Of a DNA stretch of 64,000 nt, positions 44,388-53,706 are shown in pieces (position 1 is the first letter of the stretch; each line of letters opens with the position of its first letter). Origin of the DNA: Pleomorphochaeta sp963678575 (GTDB taxonomy: Bacteria; Spirochaetota; Spirochaetia; Sphaerochaetales; Sphaerochaetaceae); NCBI GenBank assembly GCA_963678575.2, contig CAXXHV010000002.1, forward strand, positions 2,170,001 through 2,234,000, written 5' to 3'. Below the pieces are notes generated by a model. It was not told the DNA's origin. It ran no database searches and worked only from the letters and a program-made list of their open reading frames with translations. A program made the translations under genes and the position numbers.

Positions 44388-45269
44388 CTAATGGATTACT
44401 CTTGTAGCTTTTGCTAATTGAATAACCCTTTCTGCTCTTAATACAATTGGTCTATCAATCATTTTTCCATTTAATGCAATTACTCCACTCTTTTTTTCAT
44501 TAGCTTCATTTATTGCATCCATTATAGCTAAAGCCTGTTCTATCTCTTTTTCACTTGGAGTAAAAATTTCTACAATAGGATCTATTTGCCTTGGATTAAT
44601 AATTGATTTCCCATCAAATCCAAGCTTTTTAATTAAAAGCACTTCTTTTCTAAAACCTTCTTCATTATTCAAATCAGAGTAGACTGTATCCAAAGCATCA
44701 ATTTTTGCTGCTCTTGCAGCATGTAATAGCATAGACCTTGCAAACATTAATTCAATCCCATCTTCACATCTATTTGTTTTCAAATCAGTTACATAATCTT
44801 CAGCACCTAGAGCAATTGCAATTAATCTTTTAGAAGATTTTGCAATCTCTCTTGCATTAAGAACGCCTTCAGCACTTTCAATGGCAGCCATCATTTTTGT
44901 GTGACCTATTTCAACAGCAAATTCTTTCTCAGCTTTTTCAATTTCTTTTTCACAAATATAAACATCTTCAACATTTTCAGTTTTTGGCAACCTAATAACA
45001 TCTATTTGCGAAGCAACCATAGCCTTGATATCCATAATTCCGCATTCTGTTCTAGGGTTATTAATTCTTACTACTAATTCTTTGTCCCCATAATCGATAG
45101 CCCTAAGAGAATTATAAACTAAATATCTTGCAGCATCCTTTTCAGATAATGAAACAGAATCTTCTAAATCAAACATAATACTATCACATTTATAAATATA
45201 TGCATCTTTTACCATTCCTGGATTATTTCCAGGCACAAACATCATTGTTCTTCTAAGTCTATCCCCCAT
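44388..45269 (-). CDS. citE: Citrate lyase beta subunit (citryl-ACP lyase)
   Basis: 293 residues from the ATG at 45269. The TIM-barrel shows RRTMMFVPGNNPGMVKD, IMFDLEDSVSLSEKDAAR, VVRINNPRTECG, MAAIESAEGVLNAREIA, ALGAEDYVTDL and GFDGKSIINPRQI, with the Glu and Asp that bind Mg. It splits citryl-CitD into oxaloacetate and acetyl-CitD. The start is placed where the citD stop overlaps the ATG (TAATG) and GGGAG lies eight bases upstream. A longer reading from 45284 would include that ribosome site. Confidence 0.95.
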   Translation of the reverse strand: MGDRLRRTMMFVPGNNPGMVKDAYIYKCDSIMFDLEDSVSLSEKDAARYLVYNSLRAIDYGDKELVVRINNPRTECGIMDIKAMVASQIDVIRLPKTENVEDVYICEKEIEKAEKEFAVEIGHTKMMAAIESAEGVLNAREIAKSSKRLIAIALGAEDYVTDLKTNRCEDGIELMFARSMLLHAARAAKIDALDTVYSDLNNEEGFRKEVLLIKKLGFDGKSIINPRQIDPIVEIFTPSEKEIEQALAIMDAINEANEKKSGVIALNGKMIDRPIVLRAERVIQLAKATRVIH

Positions 45270-45562
45270 TATTTTAACTCCCATTTATAATCTATTGATT
45301 CACAAGCCCTATATAAAGCTGTGGAAGTCCTTGCTTTTATAACACAATCTAAGGCGCCTTTATCTATTGCTGTTATTTTTGCATTTTTAATCCCAATGAA
45401 TTCAGCAGTATCTGATATAACTTTTTTAATTTGATCTCCAAATTGTTTTTTAACTGGACTTTCAAGATGAATATGAATTCCACCTTTATCCTCTTTTTCA
45501 ACGGTAATTAAGATATCACTTGATTCTAAAGTTCCTGCTGTTGCAATTTTAACAATTTCCAA
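45269..45562 (-). CDS. citD: Citrate lyase acyl carrier protein (gamma subunit)
   Basis: 97 residues. The N-terminus IVKIATAGTLESSDILITVE places Ser14 exactly where CitD carries its triphosphoribosyl-dephospho-CoA group. The C-terminus ALDCVIKARTSTALYRAC is also conserved. It is the swinging arm that presents the acetyl or citryl thioester to CitF and CitE. AGGGAGG precedes the ATG. It is the first structural gene of citDEF and follows a long leader with a small ORF and a hairpin. Confidence 0.95.
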   Translation of the reverse strand: MEIVKIATAGTLESSDILITVEKEDKGGIHIHLESPVKKQFGDQIKKVISDTAEFIGIKNAKITAIDKGALDCVIKARTSTALYRACESIDYKWELK

Positions 45563-45611
45563 AATAACCTCCCTAAATTAAACAAATTATAAAATTATTT
45601 AATTTAAATAA

Positions 45612-45637
45612 ATTTAGCAGGGACTACCCTGCTAAAT
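45612..45637 (-). terminator. Hairpin in the citDEF leader (attenuator candidate)
   Basis: ATTTAGCAGGG and CCCTGCTAAAT form a perfect 11-bp stem around a 4-base loop, 50 bases before the citD start. The GC-rich core stands out in this AT-rich DNA. The bases downstream on the transcribed strand are A/T-mixed (TTATTTAAATT), so it may pause or attenuate rather than fully terminate. It overlaps the stop codon of the small upstream ORF. Confidence 0.6.
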
Positions 45638-45748
45638 CAAAAATATATTAAGTTGTTTTTTTTGGTTATTTAAAATCAATAATTTATTTAAAAATTCCAA
45701 ATTACTTATAATATTACGAATAATTTTACATCCAAATTTAATTAGCAT
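45632..45748 (-). CDS. 38-codon upstream ORF in the citDEF leader
   Basis: ATG at 45748 follows GGAG (45755-45758) by six bases, a better ribosome site than many genes here have. The product starts MLIKFGCKIIRNIISNLEFL and is basic and hydrophobic; the TAG stop at 45632-45634 lies inside the hairpin at 45612-45637. Ribosomes finishing this ORF would melt the hairpin, so it may be a leader peptide that controls citDEF, or a real microprotein. No homologue is known to me. Confidence 0.45.
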   Translation of the reverse strand: MLIKFGCKIIRNIISNLEFLNKLLILNNQKKQLNIFLI

Positions 45749-45770
45749 TGTAATCTCCATTAATAAAATT

Positions 45771-45822
45771 ATTATATTTTAATAACCAAGAATTATTGTA
45801 ACATAGTAATTTAAATTGTAAC
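45771..45822 (-). promoter_or_regulatory. citDEF promoter with a 20-bp-period direct repeat, candidate LytTR site
   Basis: Read leftward, GTTACAAT occurs at 45822-45815 and again at 45802-45795. TATAAT follows at 45776-45771. The nearer repeat covers the -35 position, and there is no good TTGACA. Pairs of direct repeats about two helical turns apart, overlapping a weak -35, are typical of LytTR response regulators; one such regulator is encoded at 51601. Confidence 0.5.
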
Positions 45823-46125
45823 CCCCTTTTTTTAGGTTTTACTTAAATTACTTTAATAATTTATTCTGGTTTAGAAAAAGAATCAAAAAATTAAAGTTTT
45901 CTAATATACTAAATTTATTAAGACTTCTTTTTAGCACAAACTTTGAATATTTTTAATTTAAGGTATAGTTATAAAATTTGAATAAAAAATTAAGCTTTTT
46001 TATATACATATATTAAATGTCTTATTTTTAAATGAAGCACTTTCAATAAATTAAATAATAGGAAATAGCCTTGTTTGGATTTTACTTTTTCTAAAAAGTC
46101 TTATTATATTAAAAAAAGTAAAAAA
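45823..46125. other. AT-rich gap between the citDEF control region and the hybrid kinase gene
   Basis: I see no gene here. A run of T (about 45827-45833) lies next to the distal repeat. ACTTTTTCTAAAAAGT at 46084-46099 is a short palindrome near the 3' end of the kinase gene and may help end its transcript. Confidence 0.4.
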
Positions 46126-48906
46126 TTACTTGGTGCAAATTAATTTCTCTAATGTATTAAAAAGAATTTCAGTATCAATTGGTTTCGCTAAATGAGCATT
46201 CATTCCAACTGACAAAGATTTATTTATATCTTCAGAATATGCATTAGCACTAAAAGCTATTATTGGTATTTCTTTATTGAATTCTCTAATTTTTTTTGTA
46301 GCTTCTAACCCATCTAGTATTGGCATTCTAATATCCATAAGAATCGCGTGGTATTCATTCAATAATACTTTCTCTATCGCTTCTTTCCCGTTATAAGCTA
46401 CATCAACTTTTATATGTCTTTTTTCTAATATCTTTTTTGCAATCTTTATATTTATCTCAGTATCATCACAAACTAAAATGCGTACTCCTGTTAAACAATT
46501 AGTATATTTTTGATTTGAAAGTTCTCTTTTCTTTTCAAAATATAATTTTGTATCTTTTTCACTGGCAATATCATATTCCAACTCTATTTCAAAAGTTGTT
46601 CCTCTACCAATTGCACTTTCACATACTATTTTACCTTTCATTTGATCAATTAATTTTTTACAAATATTTAACCCTAATCCTGAACCACCTTCAGATTTAC
46701 TTAATGAATTTTTTTCTTTTGAAAAAGGCTTGAATAAATGATTATTTACAAATTCTTGACTCATTCCAACACCTGTGTCTTGTATTTTAGTTGAGAGAAG
46801 TGCTTGTTTATCAGAAATTTGTTTAAAATCAATAATCCATACAATAGAACCTTCAGATGGAGTATATTTAATAGCATTACTAAGTATATTGACTAATATT
46901 TGAGACAGTCTTTTTTCATCTGCATAAATACATCTTTTTAAATTCATACAATTAGAAAAAATATCTAATTTAATATTCTTTTCCTTTGCCATATTTTCAA
47001 CATAAGTTTTTACTTTTTTAATTGTGTCACTTAAAAAGATTAAAGAAAAATTGAATTCAAAGTTATCATTTTGTAATTTCTGACTATCAAGTATATCATC
47101 CATTAAACTTAATAAATATTTAGCACTATCATTAATATCTGTAAAATAAGACTTTATTTGTTTTTCTTTTGTTTCTTTAATTCCAAATTCAGCTAATCCA
47201 ATAACAGCCCCCAATGGGGTTCTCATATCATGACTCATTCTTGCCAAAAAAACGCTCTTTGCTTGATTAGCCTTTATAGCGGATTGTTCAGCTTTAATTA
47301 ATTCATTATTACTCTTTTCAAGTTGTTTCCTTCTTCTATTACTTGCAATTATATATAAAATTAACAAAAAGAAAAAAATTAATAATAATATACCCAAATA
47401 CTCAAATCTATGAATTAAAAATAAATCATAAAACGTAGGTGTATATACAATAGTTGAAATATTATTTTCTATAATATTATCTAATTTTGCTTTTCTTAAA
47501 GTAATTATTGATTTATTAATTATGCTAGCTAAAATAGGGTCTAAATTTTTATCAAGAACAATATTTAAATCTGAAGTAAAAAAAACAATAGGATATCGAG
47601 AAGTATTTTCATATTTAGGATTTCCTCTCATATAGTTAAAGCTATAACTAGAATCGATTAAACAATCAACTTCTCCACTAATGAGCATATCATATCTATT
47701 ATTTATATCTGGTTCATAAAGTATTTTCCATTTAGGATAATTTTCTTTTATAAAAACATCACTTTGGGAATTAAGTTTTGAAACTACAACTGAATTAATT
47801 AATTTTTTATCAAGCATTTTATTTTTATTTACAATCAATTCCATTGGAATTTCCATTACAGGATTACAATAAGTAAAATCTGAATTATATTTAATTGATT
47901 TTAAACGATCTAAACCAATAGCAATATTACATTTGTTTTGCTCAATCATTTCTGGCAAAGAAATATTTTCGTCATTTACAATCAATCTTAAATTTAATCC
48001 TGAAATCTTACTTAGCTCTCTTATAATATCTGGAAATATTCCAATAATCTTATAATTATCATCAAGCGAAGAAAAAATATTTTTATTTGAAAAAGTCGCT
48101 ACTAATAAATTAGGATTTGAATTAATATAGCTTTTCTCCTCTCTTGAAAACTCACTGGATATTGCACTTGAAAAATATTTATTAAATAAGTCATGATAAG
48201 TGTCAGAAGAATTATTTACAAACATTGAATAAGCTTGATCTATAATTTTTGATTCTCCTTTTCTTGTAATATAATACGTAGGCAAAGGATTAAATCTATC
48301 TAAAATATTTAAATCATCACTTTTGGCATCTAATTCAATTACAGCAAAATCAATTTCAGAATTTTTTAATGAGACCAATATTTCTTTTGAACTATAAAAT
48401 ACTTTTAATTGAGGATTTTCAATTTTTTTATTTAAATAATCTAAAATTAAGTTAGAATAAACGCCTCTAGATATATATCCTATTTTTTTATTATTCATTG
48501 AAGAATATTCTTGAAAAGCTATTTTTTTATTATAAGAACATATTAATGATTCAACATGTCTAATCATCAATTTATTATATTCTAAATTTGAATTTAAGTT
48601 CTCTTCATAAACGGTTGACATAACAACATCAGCTTCATTATTTAAAACAGCTTCTATGCTTAAAACTTTTGAATCATAAACTTTTATCTCAACTGCTCTC
48701 TTTAAAGATGAGGTAAGCTCCTTGAATAAATCTGGTTCAAACCCAGAAATATCACCCTTTTCATTTATAATAGCAGAATTTGGTTTATTCCAAACTGCTA
48801 ATCTTATAGGGTTTTGTTCACTATTAGCATATATTGATGAAAAAGATAAAATAATTATTACAATAAAAAGTATTAAATATTTTAGTTTTATTTTTTTAAT
48901 TTTCAA
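46126..48906 (-). CDS. Hybrid sensor histidine kinase with two binding-protein-like domains, within the cit locus
   Basis: 926 residues. A signal/anchor helix, then two family 3 solute-binding-like domains (about 28-245 and 260-490) and a membrane helix near 500-525. The kinase core shows FLARMSHDMRTPLGAVIGLAEFG (His559), NILSNAIKYTPS, DTGVGMS and GGSGLGLNICKKLIDQM. One receiver follows: ILVCDDTEINIKIAKKIL, LMDIRMPILDGLEAT (Asp858) and a C-terminal SVGMNAHLAKPID. It starts at TTG with AAGGA upstream. Its place between citDEF and citC hints that it senses citrate or a related acid, but its output partner is not seen. Confidence 0.88.
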   Translation of the reverse strand: MKIKKIKLKYLILFIVIIILSFSSIYANSEQNPIRLAVWNKPNSAIINEKGDISGFEPDLFKELTSSLKRAVEIKVYDSKVLSIEAVLNNEADVVMSTVYEENLNSNLEYNKLMIRHVESLICSYNKKIAFQEYSSMNNKKIGYISRGVYSNLILDYLNKKIENPQLKVFYSSKEILVSLKNSEIDFAVIELDAKSDDLNILDRFNPLPTYYITRKGESKIIDQAYSMFVNNSSDTYHDLFNKYFSSAISSEFSREEKSYINSNPNLLVATFSNKNIFSSLDDNYKIIGIFPDIIRELSKISGLNLRLIVNDENISLPEMIEQNKCNIAIGLDRLKSIKYNSDFTYCNPVMEIPMELIVNKNKMLDKKLINSVVVSKLNSQSDVFIKENYPKWKILYEPDINNRYDMLISGEVDCLIDSSYSFNYMRGNPKYENTSRYPIVFFTSDLNIVLDKNLDPILASIINKSIITLRKAKLDNIIENNISTIVYTPTFYDLFLIHRFEYLGILLLIFFFLLILYIIASNRRRKQLEKSNNELIKAEQSAIKANQAKSVFLARMSHDMRTPLGAVIGLAEFGIKETKEKQIKSYFTDINDSAKYLLSLMDDILDSQKLQNDNFEFNFSLIFLSDTIKKVKTYVENMAKEKNIKLDIFSNCMNLKRCIYADEKRLSQILVNILSNAIKYTPSEGSIVWIIDFKQISDKQALLSTKIQDTGVGMSQEFVNNHLFKPFSKEKNSLSKSEGGSGLGLNICKKLIDQMKGKIVCESAIGRGTTFEIELEYDIASEKDTKLYFEKKRELSNQKYTNCLTGVRILVCDDTEINIKIAKKILEKRHIKVDVAYNGKEAIEKVLLNEYHAILMDIRMPILDGLEATKKIREFNKEIPIIAFSANAYSEDINKSLSVGMNAHLAKPIDTEILFNTLEKLICTK

Positions 48907-49066
48907 TATATTCCTTCTTTTTTCCCTTTTCGAAGATTATGATTTAATAATCTGTATAATACAAATATTTTATCATTAATAAATATTTTTTCTTTATTAT
49001 AATACAACTAACTATTATTATATTACTATAGAAAAGTAATTTTATAAATTAAAATTTGAGGATACT

Positions 49067-50113
49067 ATGAATAATTACTACAAAACAGTTACAGGAACAC
49101 CATTTAAAGACAACAATCTAGTTAAATTAATAAATTTTTTAAAGCTTCAAGGCTTAGATTATGATAAAAATGTAGATTTTAGTGTAAACGTTGAAAATAA
49201 TAGGAATAATATAATAGCAACGGGATCAATTGATAATAACATAATTAAATGTCTAGCAGTTGATCAAGAATATAGAAATGAAGGATTATCGGCAAAAATT
49301 GTAACTTTATTAATTAATCATGCCATCGAAAAAGGTATAAGAAAACTATTTGTTTATACAAAACCTAAAAACGAAAGATTATTTAGAGAATTAGGATTTT
49401 ACACAATTTCCAAAACTAATAATATTTTATTAATGGAAAATGAAAAATTTGGATTCAAATCATATTTAGAATTTATATATTATGAAACACAATTATTTAT
49501 AAATAAATACAATTTAAACCCTAAAGAAATTGGTTGTATAATTGCAAATTGTAATCCATTCACAAATGGCCATTTGTATCTTATGGATACAGCTTCAAGG
49601 AAATGTGATTTATTACATGTTTTTATATTAAGTGGATCAAATAAATATTTTAATGAGAAAGAGCGTATTAATTTAGTAAAAGAAGGTTTAAAAGAATATA
49701 AGAATATTATTATACATCCTGCTAAAGAATATATTTTATCACCATTAACTTTTCCAACATATTTTATAAAGGATAAAAAACAAACTTCTTTAATTAACTG
49801 TGAGCTTGATATAAACATTTTTGTAAATGAAATTGCTCCACTACTAAATATTACCCAACGATTTCTTGGAACTGAAAAATATGATTTAGTTACTAATTCA
49901 TATAATGAAGAATTAATTAAATCATTAACAAATTCAAATATAAAATTAACAATAATTGATCGTAAAACTATTAATAGCGAAGTTATTTCTGCAAGTACAG
50001 TGAGAAAACTAATTGAGTTAAAGGCTTTTGAAAAAATAAAAAACTATGTTCCTTATACAACTTATGAGTTTATATTTTCAAAATTTTTATCAAACGAGTC
50101 TTCAAAAAAATAA
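49067..50113 (+). CDS. citC: [Citrate (pro-3S)-lyase] ligase
   Basis: 348 residues. A GNAT-like N-terminal domain (IKCLAVDQEYRNEGLSAKIVTLLINH) is followed by a nucleotidyltransferase domain with IGCIIANCNPFTNGHLYLMDTAS (HxGH-like) and SEVISASTVRKLIE (the ISxSTVR motif). It acetylates the CitD prosthetic group with ATP and acetate, switching the lyase on. It is transcribed opposite to citDEF, and its last 52 bases overlap the end of citXG on the other strand. GAGG lies seven bases before the ATG. Confidence 0.94.
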   Translation: MNNYYKTVTGTPFKDNNLVKLINFLKLQGLDYDKNVDFSVNVENNRNNIIATGSIDNNIIKCLAVDQEYRNEGLSAKIVTLLINHAIEKGIRKLFVYTKPKNERLFRELGFYTISKTNNILLMENEKFGFKSYLEFIYYETQLFINKYNLNPKEIGCIIANCNPFTNGHLYLMDTASRKCDLLHVFILSGSNKYFNEKERINLVKEGLKEYKNIIIHPAKEYILSPLTFPTYFIKDKKQTSLINCELDINIFVNEIAPLLNITQRFLGTEKYDLVTNSYNEELIKSLTNSNIKLTIIDRKTINSEVISASTVRKLIELKAFEKIKNYVPYTTYEFIFSKFLSNESSKK

Positions 50114-51462
50114 ATAAAATAAGTTAAAGCTAATAAATCGGCACATCCTCCAACACTTAAATTTAGATCAATAAATGTTTTATCTAATTTTAACGTAGCT
50201 TCTATAATATTTTTTTCTTCTTTTAATAGTTTTTTTACCTGCTCTTGAATTTTTAACAAAGTTTCATAATTACTCCTATGAATTAATGTAGTATCTTTAA
50301 TTTTTATTATTAATTCTAATAGAGTTTTTACACCACTTTCATTAAAAGATTTAGTAGTATTTAAATAAAAAATAAATTTATTAATTGAAAAATTTAATAC
50401 TGAAGAAAATCCTAAGAGAGCTTCACCTCTTATTCCCATAACCTTATTTTCAATATATATTTTTTCTCCATTAGTAAATTCTGATTTACCTTCTAGATTA
50501 TCAAAATCATCAGCTAAAGAAATACTTAAATCTTTAATTGTATTTATTAAAAGAAGCCGAGAATACTGTTTATTATTTGCATATAACCACCCCAAAGAAG
50601 ATAAAACAATGGAAAAAATAAACAAAGTCCCTTTATGTGTATTTATATTATTTGTAGCTTTTAGCATCTCAATTTCAGCGTGTTTTCCAAGTTCTCTCAA
50701 ATCTTGAAAAAACAAGTTTGGTTCTTTTTCTTTATTATTGATGCCCAATGAAACAAATTCTTTAAAAAAAGGAAATAACGATATAGCACTATTTTTAAAC
50801 AAATTAATATTCATATCTTTATGTGAACCATTATTATTTAAATCTACTAAGCCAGGTTTTGGAGTTGTATTTACTTCATCAAGTAAAGCTTTTAAACTCA
50901 ATTGTGATAATTTATCACAAAACTCTTCATTAAAGAAATTTAGCATTATTTCAATTTCTTTATCTAGAAGCTCTTCAACACTATGTTTTTTTAGTCTTCT
51001 ACATTCATAAATATCCATATTACACAATATACATTTTCTATTTTGTTTCCCAATTTGAGATCTTGAAATCTTATCTTTATTTTCAGTAATTACATCTATA
51101 TCAAGTAACCTACCTATTCTGTGAGTGTCCTCAATTTTTACTAAATATTTTTTCAATATAATTGGAGAACTATCGATTATAAAATAAGCTTCGAACCCAG
51201 TATTTTTTTCTACTATCTCCATATTAATTATCGGAATCTTATTATCAAGGCAACTGTCTTTAATTAGAGAACAGCCTCGAATAAAAGTTTTTTTTACTAA
51301 ATCAAATACTTTATATGGGCCAATAATATTCATTGTAAGAACAACTAAAGGCAATCCATATTTATTAATTAAAGCCTTTTCTTTTTCTACTCTGATTTCT
51401 CTTGAAAATAATACTTCATCTAATGTAATTTTTTCACTTAATAAATATTTCTCATATTTCAT
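50062..51462 (-). CDS. citXG: CitX-CitG fusion: apo-citrate lyase phosphoribosyl-dephospho-CoA transferase and triphosphoribosyl-dephospho-CoA synthase
   Basis: About 466 residues. The first 165 or so are CitX-like (ITLDEVLFSREIRVEKEKALINKYG, VVLTMNIIGPYK, DTHRIGRLLDIDVI, NRKCILCNMDIYECRR). The rest is CitG-like (EVNTTPKPGLVDLNNNGSHKDMN, NTHKGTLFIFSIV, GIRGEALLGF, SVGGCADLLALTYFI). Together they make the CoA-like prosthetic group and attach it to CitD. An ATG at 51462 is preferred to a TTG at 51477; neither has a strong ribosome site. The fusion is known in other citrate fermenters. Its end overlaps citC. Confidence 0.92.
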   Translation of the reverse strand: MKYEKYLLSEKITLDEVLFSREIRVEKEKALINKYGLPLVVLTMNIIGPYKVFDLVKKTFIRGCSLIKDSCLDNKIPIINMEIVEKNTGFEAYFIIDSSPIILKKYLVKIEDTHRIGRLLDIDVITENKDKISRSQIGKQNRKCILCNMDIYECRRLKKHSVEELLDKEIEIMLNFFNEEFCDKLSQLSLKALLDEVNTTPKPGLVDLNNNGSHKDMNINLFKNSAISLFPFFKEFVSLGINNKEKEPNLFFQDLRELGKHAEIEMLKATNNINTHKGTLFIFSIVLSSLGWLYANNKQYSRLLLINTIKDLSISLADDFDNLEGKSEFTNGEKIYIENKVMGIRGEALLGFSSVLNFSINKFIFYLNTTKSFNESGVKTLLELIIKIKDTTLIHRSNYETLLKIQEQVKKLLKEEKNIIEATLKLDKTFIDLNLSVGGCADLLALTYFIYFFEDSFDKNFENINS

Positions 51463-51600
51463 TATTTTAGAATACAAATATACAAATGTCCTAGCAAGGT
51501 CTTTTATTTTAATTATTAAATTTTTATAAATATTATTTCAACCTATATAATTATTTATGTTTTTATTTTATAATCAAAAAAAGACAATAAGGAAAAAATC

Positions 51601-52308
51601 TTGAAAATCGGAATTTGTGATGACAATATAATTGATTCTAAAATATTAGAATCTTCTATAAAGAAATATTATGAAAGCAAACCTTTTAAATTAGAAATAT
51701 TTACATTTCCAAATGGTATAGAATTCTTGAATAAAAATAATGAAATTCGAGACTTTGATATCATTTTTCTTGACATTTTTCTAAACGATATTAATGGATT
51801 TAATATCGCCAAAGAATTAAGCAAAACAAATAATAAGGTTCCAGTTATTCTTTATAGTTCCTCGAAAGATTATGCTATTGAGGGTTATCAAATTAATATA
51901 TTTGGTTATTTATTAAAACCTTTATACATAAATAAATTATACAAATATTTAGACAAATTTCACGATTCAACAATAAATAAAGTATTATGTTTAAAGAAAA
52001 AAGGACAAAATATTTATTTTAATATTAATGATATTATTTATGTAGAAAGTAGAGGAAGACAAGTAATTGTTCACACTATAAATAATAATGATAATATTTT
52101 TTATTATTCTCTAGATAATATAGAAGAAAAAATTAATAATGAAAGCTTTCTTAGATCTCATAAAAGTTTTTTAGTTAATATGAATAGGATAATTAATCAT
52201 AATGAAAGATATTTTGAACTTGAGAATGATAACTTCGCTTTAATTAAAATAAAAGACCATAAGAATATTATTCAAAAATATCACGATTATATTTTTAAAG
52301 GGAATTAA
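51601..52308 (+). CDS. LytTR-type response regulator
   Basis: 235 residues. The receiver has the acidic pocket Asp7/Asp8 (KIGICDDN), phosphorylated Asp58 (FDIIFLDIFLND) and Lys106 (FGYLLKPLY). A LytTR DNA-binding domain follows (DIIYVESRGRQVIVHT, FLRSHKSFLVNMNRI). It starts at TTG with AAGGA eight bases upstream, and TATAAT at 51569-51574 is a likely -10. It forms an operon with the GHKL kinase, one base downstream. Its place beside the cit genes, and the repeat at 45795-45822, suggest that it controls citrate fermentation. Confidence 0.92.
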   Translation: MKIGICDDNIIDSKILESSIKKYYESKPFKLEIFTFPNGIEFLNKNNEIRDFDIIFLDIFLNDINGFNIAKELSKTNNKVPVILYSSSKDYAIEGYQINIFGYLLKPLYINKLYKYLDKFHDSTINKVLCLKKKGQNIYFNINDIIYVESRGRQVIVHTINNNDNIFYYSLDNIEEKINNESFLRSHKSFLVNMNRIINHNERYFELENDNFALIKIKDHKNIIQKYHDYIFKGN

Positions 52309-52309
52309 T

Positions 52310-53638
52310 ATGGTATTTTCTAATGAAGTAAGTCATCTGTTAGTAGTAGAACCATTGTATCTTATTCAATTAATAACATGTTGGAATTTATTACCTCAAA
52401 AAGGTGATAGGAAAAAGAACTTAATATTCATTTCTGCTGTTTTTGTTTTCTTACTTATTATTTATAATCATATATTATTTAAATTGGGTTTTACTTCTGC
52501 AACTAATTCAGTGTTCTTTTTATTAACAATTCCTGGGCTTATCTTATATTATATAATTAGCAAATATCATGATGGCAGATTAGTTTTCAGCTATTTTTTC
52601 ACCGATTCAATTTTATCTATTTTCAATTTTATAATTTATACAATATTAATTACTTTCTTTGAAGAAGCAACAATACCTTTTATACTATTGAGAAATATTT
52701 CAATGTTTTTTTTCTCAGCGATTTTCAATATTTATTATATTCCAAAAATTAGAGGAGCTTTAGAAACTAAAAGTGTAAATTGGAATGTTATAGCTTCAAT
52801 ATCAGTATTTGCTGGTGTTTATATTTATTATGAATTAATAGCTAAAGGTCCAATTATTAATCGATTCGATGAACTGTTTCCAATTTCACTTACCTTTATT
52901 TTACTTGCAATAGTCTTTCTTACTTTACTCTGGACTATTGTAAAAGTTAAAGAAAAAGAAACTCAAGAAATAGAATTATTAAAAAAAGAAAACTCTCTAA
53001 ATTTAATTAGAATTCAACTAAAACAAGTTGACTCAACATATTCTCAAATTAATGAAACATATAATAAATTAAGATACATAAAACACGATGTAAATAAACA
53101 ATTAATGATCTTAGAAGGACTTTGTCATGAAGGGAATATTAAAAAGATTAAAAAATATATAGATTGGATGGTTAATTCAATCCCTGAATCACAATTTATT
53201 ATGTTTTCAAATAATCAACTCTTAAATTCTATATTGAACCATTACAATCAAATAATTGCAAAAGAACAGATTTCATTTAACTATAATATAAAAATCAAAG
53301 CATTAGATGAAACAATAACTCCTGATATTTGTATAATATTAGCAAATGCACTTGAAAATGCAATTGAAGCTTGTATTAAAACAGATGAAAAAACAATTGA
53401 ATTGAATATAACTGAAAAAAACAATTCACTCTTTATTTCAATAACAAACACATTTGACCCAAAATTATTAAAGCTAGTAGATGATAAAATACAAACTTCA
53501 AAAAAAAATATTGATAATCACGGATTAGGTTTAAAAATAATTGAGAACATTGCTATTTCTCATGGAGGAAATTCTTTATATATTATTAAAGAGAATCTAT
53601 TTAGATTAGATATTTGGATCAAGATAACTAAACAATAA
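52310..53638 (+). CDS. GHKL-domain sensor histidine kinase (AgrC/NatK-like)
   Basis: 442 residues. About six or seven N-terminal membrane helices (residues 10-220) form a sensor without a large outside domain. A coiled linker follows (KVKEKETQEIELLKKENSLN), then LRYIKHDVNKQLMILEGL with His259, the AgrC-type phosphorylation site. The ATPase domain shows CIILANALENAIEACIK (N box) and NHGLGLKIIENIAISHGG (G box). It is the partner of the LytTR regulator one base upstream. Ligand unknown; citrate, or a peptide as in other GHKL kinases, would fit. Confidence 0.9.
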   Translation: MVFSNEVSHLLVVEPLYLIQLITCWNLLPQKGDRKKNLIFISAVFVFLLIIYNHILFKLGFTSATNSVFFLLTIPGLILYYIISKYHDGRLVFSYFFTDSILSIFNFIIYTILITFFEEATIPFILLRNISMFFFSAIFNIYYIPKIRGALETKSVNWNVIASISVFAGVYIYYELIAKGPIINRFDELFPISLTFILLAIVFLTLLWTIVKVKEKETQEIELLKKENSLNLIRIQLKQVDSTYSQINETYNKLRYIKHDVNKQLMILEGLCHEGNIKKIKKYIDWMVNSIPESQFIMFSNNQLLNSILNHYNQIIAKEQISFNYNIKIKALDETITPDICIILANALENAIEACIKTDEKTIELNITEKNNSLFISITNTFDPKLLKLVDDKIQTSKKNIDNHGLGLKIIENIAISHGGNSLYIIKENLFRLDIWIKITKQ

Positions 53639-53649
53639 GTTTTCAATAA

Positions 53650-53678
53650 TTAACCCTTTAGAATAACTAAAGGGTTAA
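53650..53678. terminator. Bidirectional terminator
   Basis: TTAACCCTTTAG (53650-53661) pairs perfectly with CTAAAGGGTTAA (53667-53678) around AATAA. It lies between the kinase gene and the converging permease gene. Runs of U are short on both sides. Confidence 0.8.
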
Positions 53679-53706
53679 GAAAAATTATATATAAAATTTA
53701 AAATTA

